Assembly (NCBI GenBank): GCA_016763665.1
Contig: JAESTI010000152.1
Span: 1 to 5,933 of the forward strand
Length of the DNA: 5,933 nt
Source: Bacteroidia bacterium
GTDB lineage: Bacteria; Bacteroidota; Bacteroidia; Flavobacteriales; NORP286
Direction of reading: 5' to 3'
Shown: positions 5,387-5,933 of the stretch, piece by piece
How positions within the stretch are numbered: the stretch's first letter is position 1
Layout: every line of letters starts with the position of its first letter
The notes under the pieces: generated by a model
Database searches by the model: none
Seen by the model: only the letters and a program-made list of their open reading frames with translations
What the model was told of the DNA's origin: nothing
Translations under genes and position numbers: made by a program

Positions 5387-5933
5387 ATGCAAGTTATTAA
5401 AGTTGCTATAGTTGGTATCCTTTTTATTTGGAGTTTTAACGTATCAGGAAATCATTTTCTTGATTTTCGTGATCCCTGTTTCCATTGCCCTCCCATTTCG
5501 TATAATGATAGCGGTTTACTTTTAGAAACTAGCTTTTCCAAAAAATTATCAAATGTATTTAATGGAGAAGTGAATTTACAATCGCGTTATATGACACAAT
5601 TCACCAGGTTGCAAGGGCTGATGCCTGAAATTGGGCTTAGTGCCAGAATCAATAAACATTTCTCAATTAAGACTTGCTACCGTTATAATTTGGTTGGAAA
5701 CTCCGGGTCTCGTGTTCTTGTAGCAGGTTATTTTAAATGGAGAAAGAAAGGTTTCCCATTGCGAATTCAATTAAGATCAAGGTTAGAAACAGGGGCTGGT
5801 GATTTTTGGAGAAACAGGGTTAAAACAGAATTTAACATGAGTAAAATAGTTGACCCCTATTCATCATTTGAAACTTTTTACAGACTATTTACAGATGGGT
5901 TTATCAATGTTATCCGATATGAAGGTGGATTGA
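5387..5933 (+). CDS. DUF2490-like exported, probable outer-membrane beta-barrel protein (3' truncated by window)
   Basis: The frame is open from ATG 5387 to the window end, giving 182 complete codons without a stop. Residues 1-21 look like a signal peptide: K5, a hydrophobic stretch to about F17, and possible cleavage at VSG|N. The rest alternates polar and hydrophobic residues as in beta strands. It shows the pattern typical of DUF2490 proteins: a strand such as NKHFSIKTCYRYNL, then RVLVAGYFKW, then basic R-x-R-x-E (LRSRLETG) and WRNRVKTEF. Members are usually somewhat over 200 residues, so roughly the last quarter is probably missing. A CFHC pair (C31, C34) lies just after the signal peptide. 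It is not a lipobox cysteine, because DP rather than a small-residue lipobox precedes it. DUF2490 proteins are thought to be small outer-membrane barrels of unknown function. The gene is separated from the WD40 gene by 135 nt, suggesting its own promoter. Confidence 0.72.
   Translation, partial: MQVIKVAIVGILFIWSFNVSGNHFLDFRDPCFHCPPISYNDSGLLLETSFSKKLSNVFNGEVNLQSRYMTQFTRLQGLMPEIGLSARINKHFSIKTCYRYNLVGNSGSRVLVAGYFKWRKKGFPLRIQLRSRLETGAGDFWRNRVKTEFNMSKIVDPYSSFETFYRLFTDGFINVIRYEGGL

Overview
The window looks like chromosomal DNA from a member of the Bacteroidota. The first gene ends in a type IX secretion (T9SS, Por) type A sorting domain, a system confined to that phylum. The last gene resembles the DUF2490 outer-membrane family, which is common there. 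Most starts lack a purine-rich Shine-Dalgarno sequence, which is also usual for the phylum. All supported genes are on the + strand. I saw no RNA genes, insertion sequences, CRISPR arrays or convincing terminators.

Layout: (1) 1-45, a possible tail of an upstream gene. (2) 46-1269, a secreted YCF48/BNR-type beta-propeller protein with a T9SS C-terminal signal, apparently starting at TTG and visibly more AT-rich than its neighbours. (3) 1266-4240, a tight three-gene cassette: a PLP fold-type II dehydratase, an ornithine cyclodeaminase/mu-crystallin family NAD(P)H imine reductase, and a second, distinct PLP dehydratase. The gaps inside it are 1 and 4 nt. (4) 4307-5251, a stand-alone cytoplasmic seven-repeat WD40 protein. 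(5) 5387-5933, a truncated DUF2490-like exported beta-barrel protein that runs off the window.

The cassette is the metabolic centre of the window. Dehydratases of this fold release an enamine/imine from a beta-hydroxy amino acid. Mu-crystallin-type reductases reduce cyclic or acyclic imines to amino acids. The same pairing of families occurs in BhcB/BhcD of the beta-hydroxyaspartate cycle (iminosuccinate to aspartate) and in EutB/EutC of ectoine catabolism. Here the reductase sits between two different dehydratases, and no aldolase, aminotransferase or ectoine hydrolase gene is visible. A reasonable inference is a self-contained route that converts one or two hydroxy amino acids (or stereoisomers) to reduced amino acids by way of a captured imine. 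The substrate cannot be read from the sequence. The secreted propeller protein, the WD40 protein and the DUF2490 protein show no clear functional link to the cassette.
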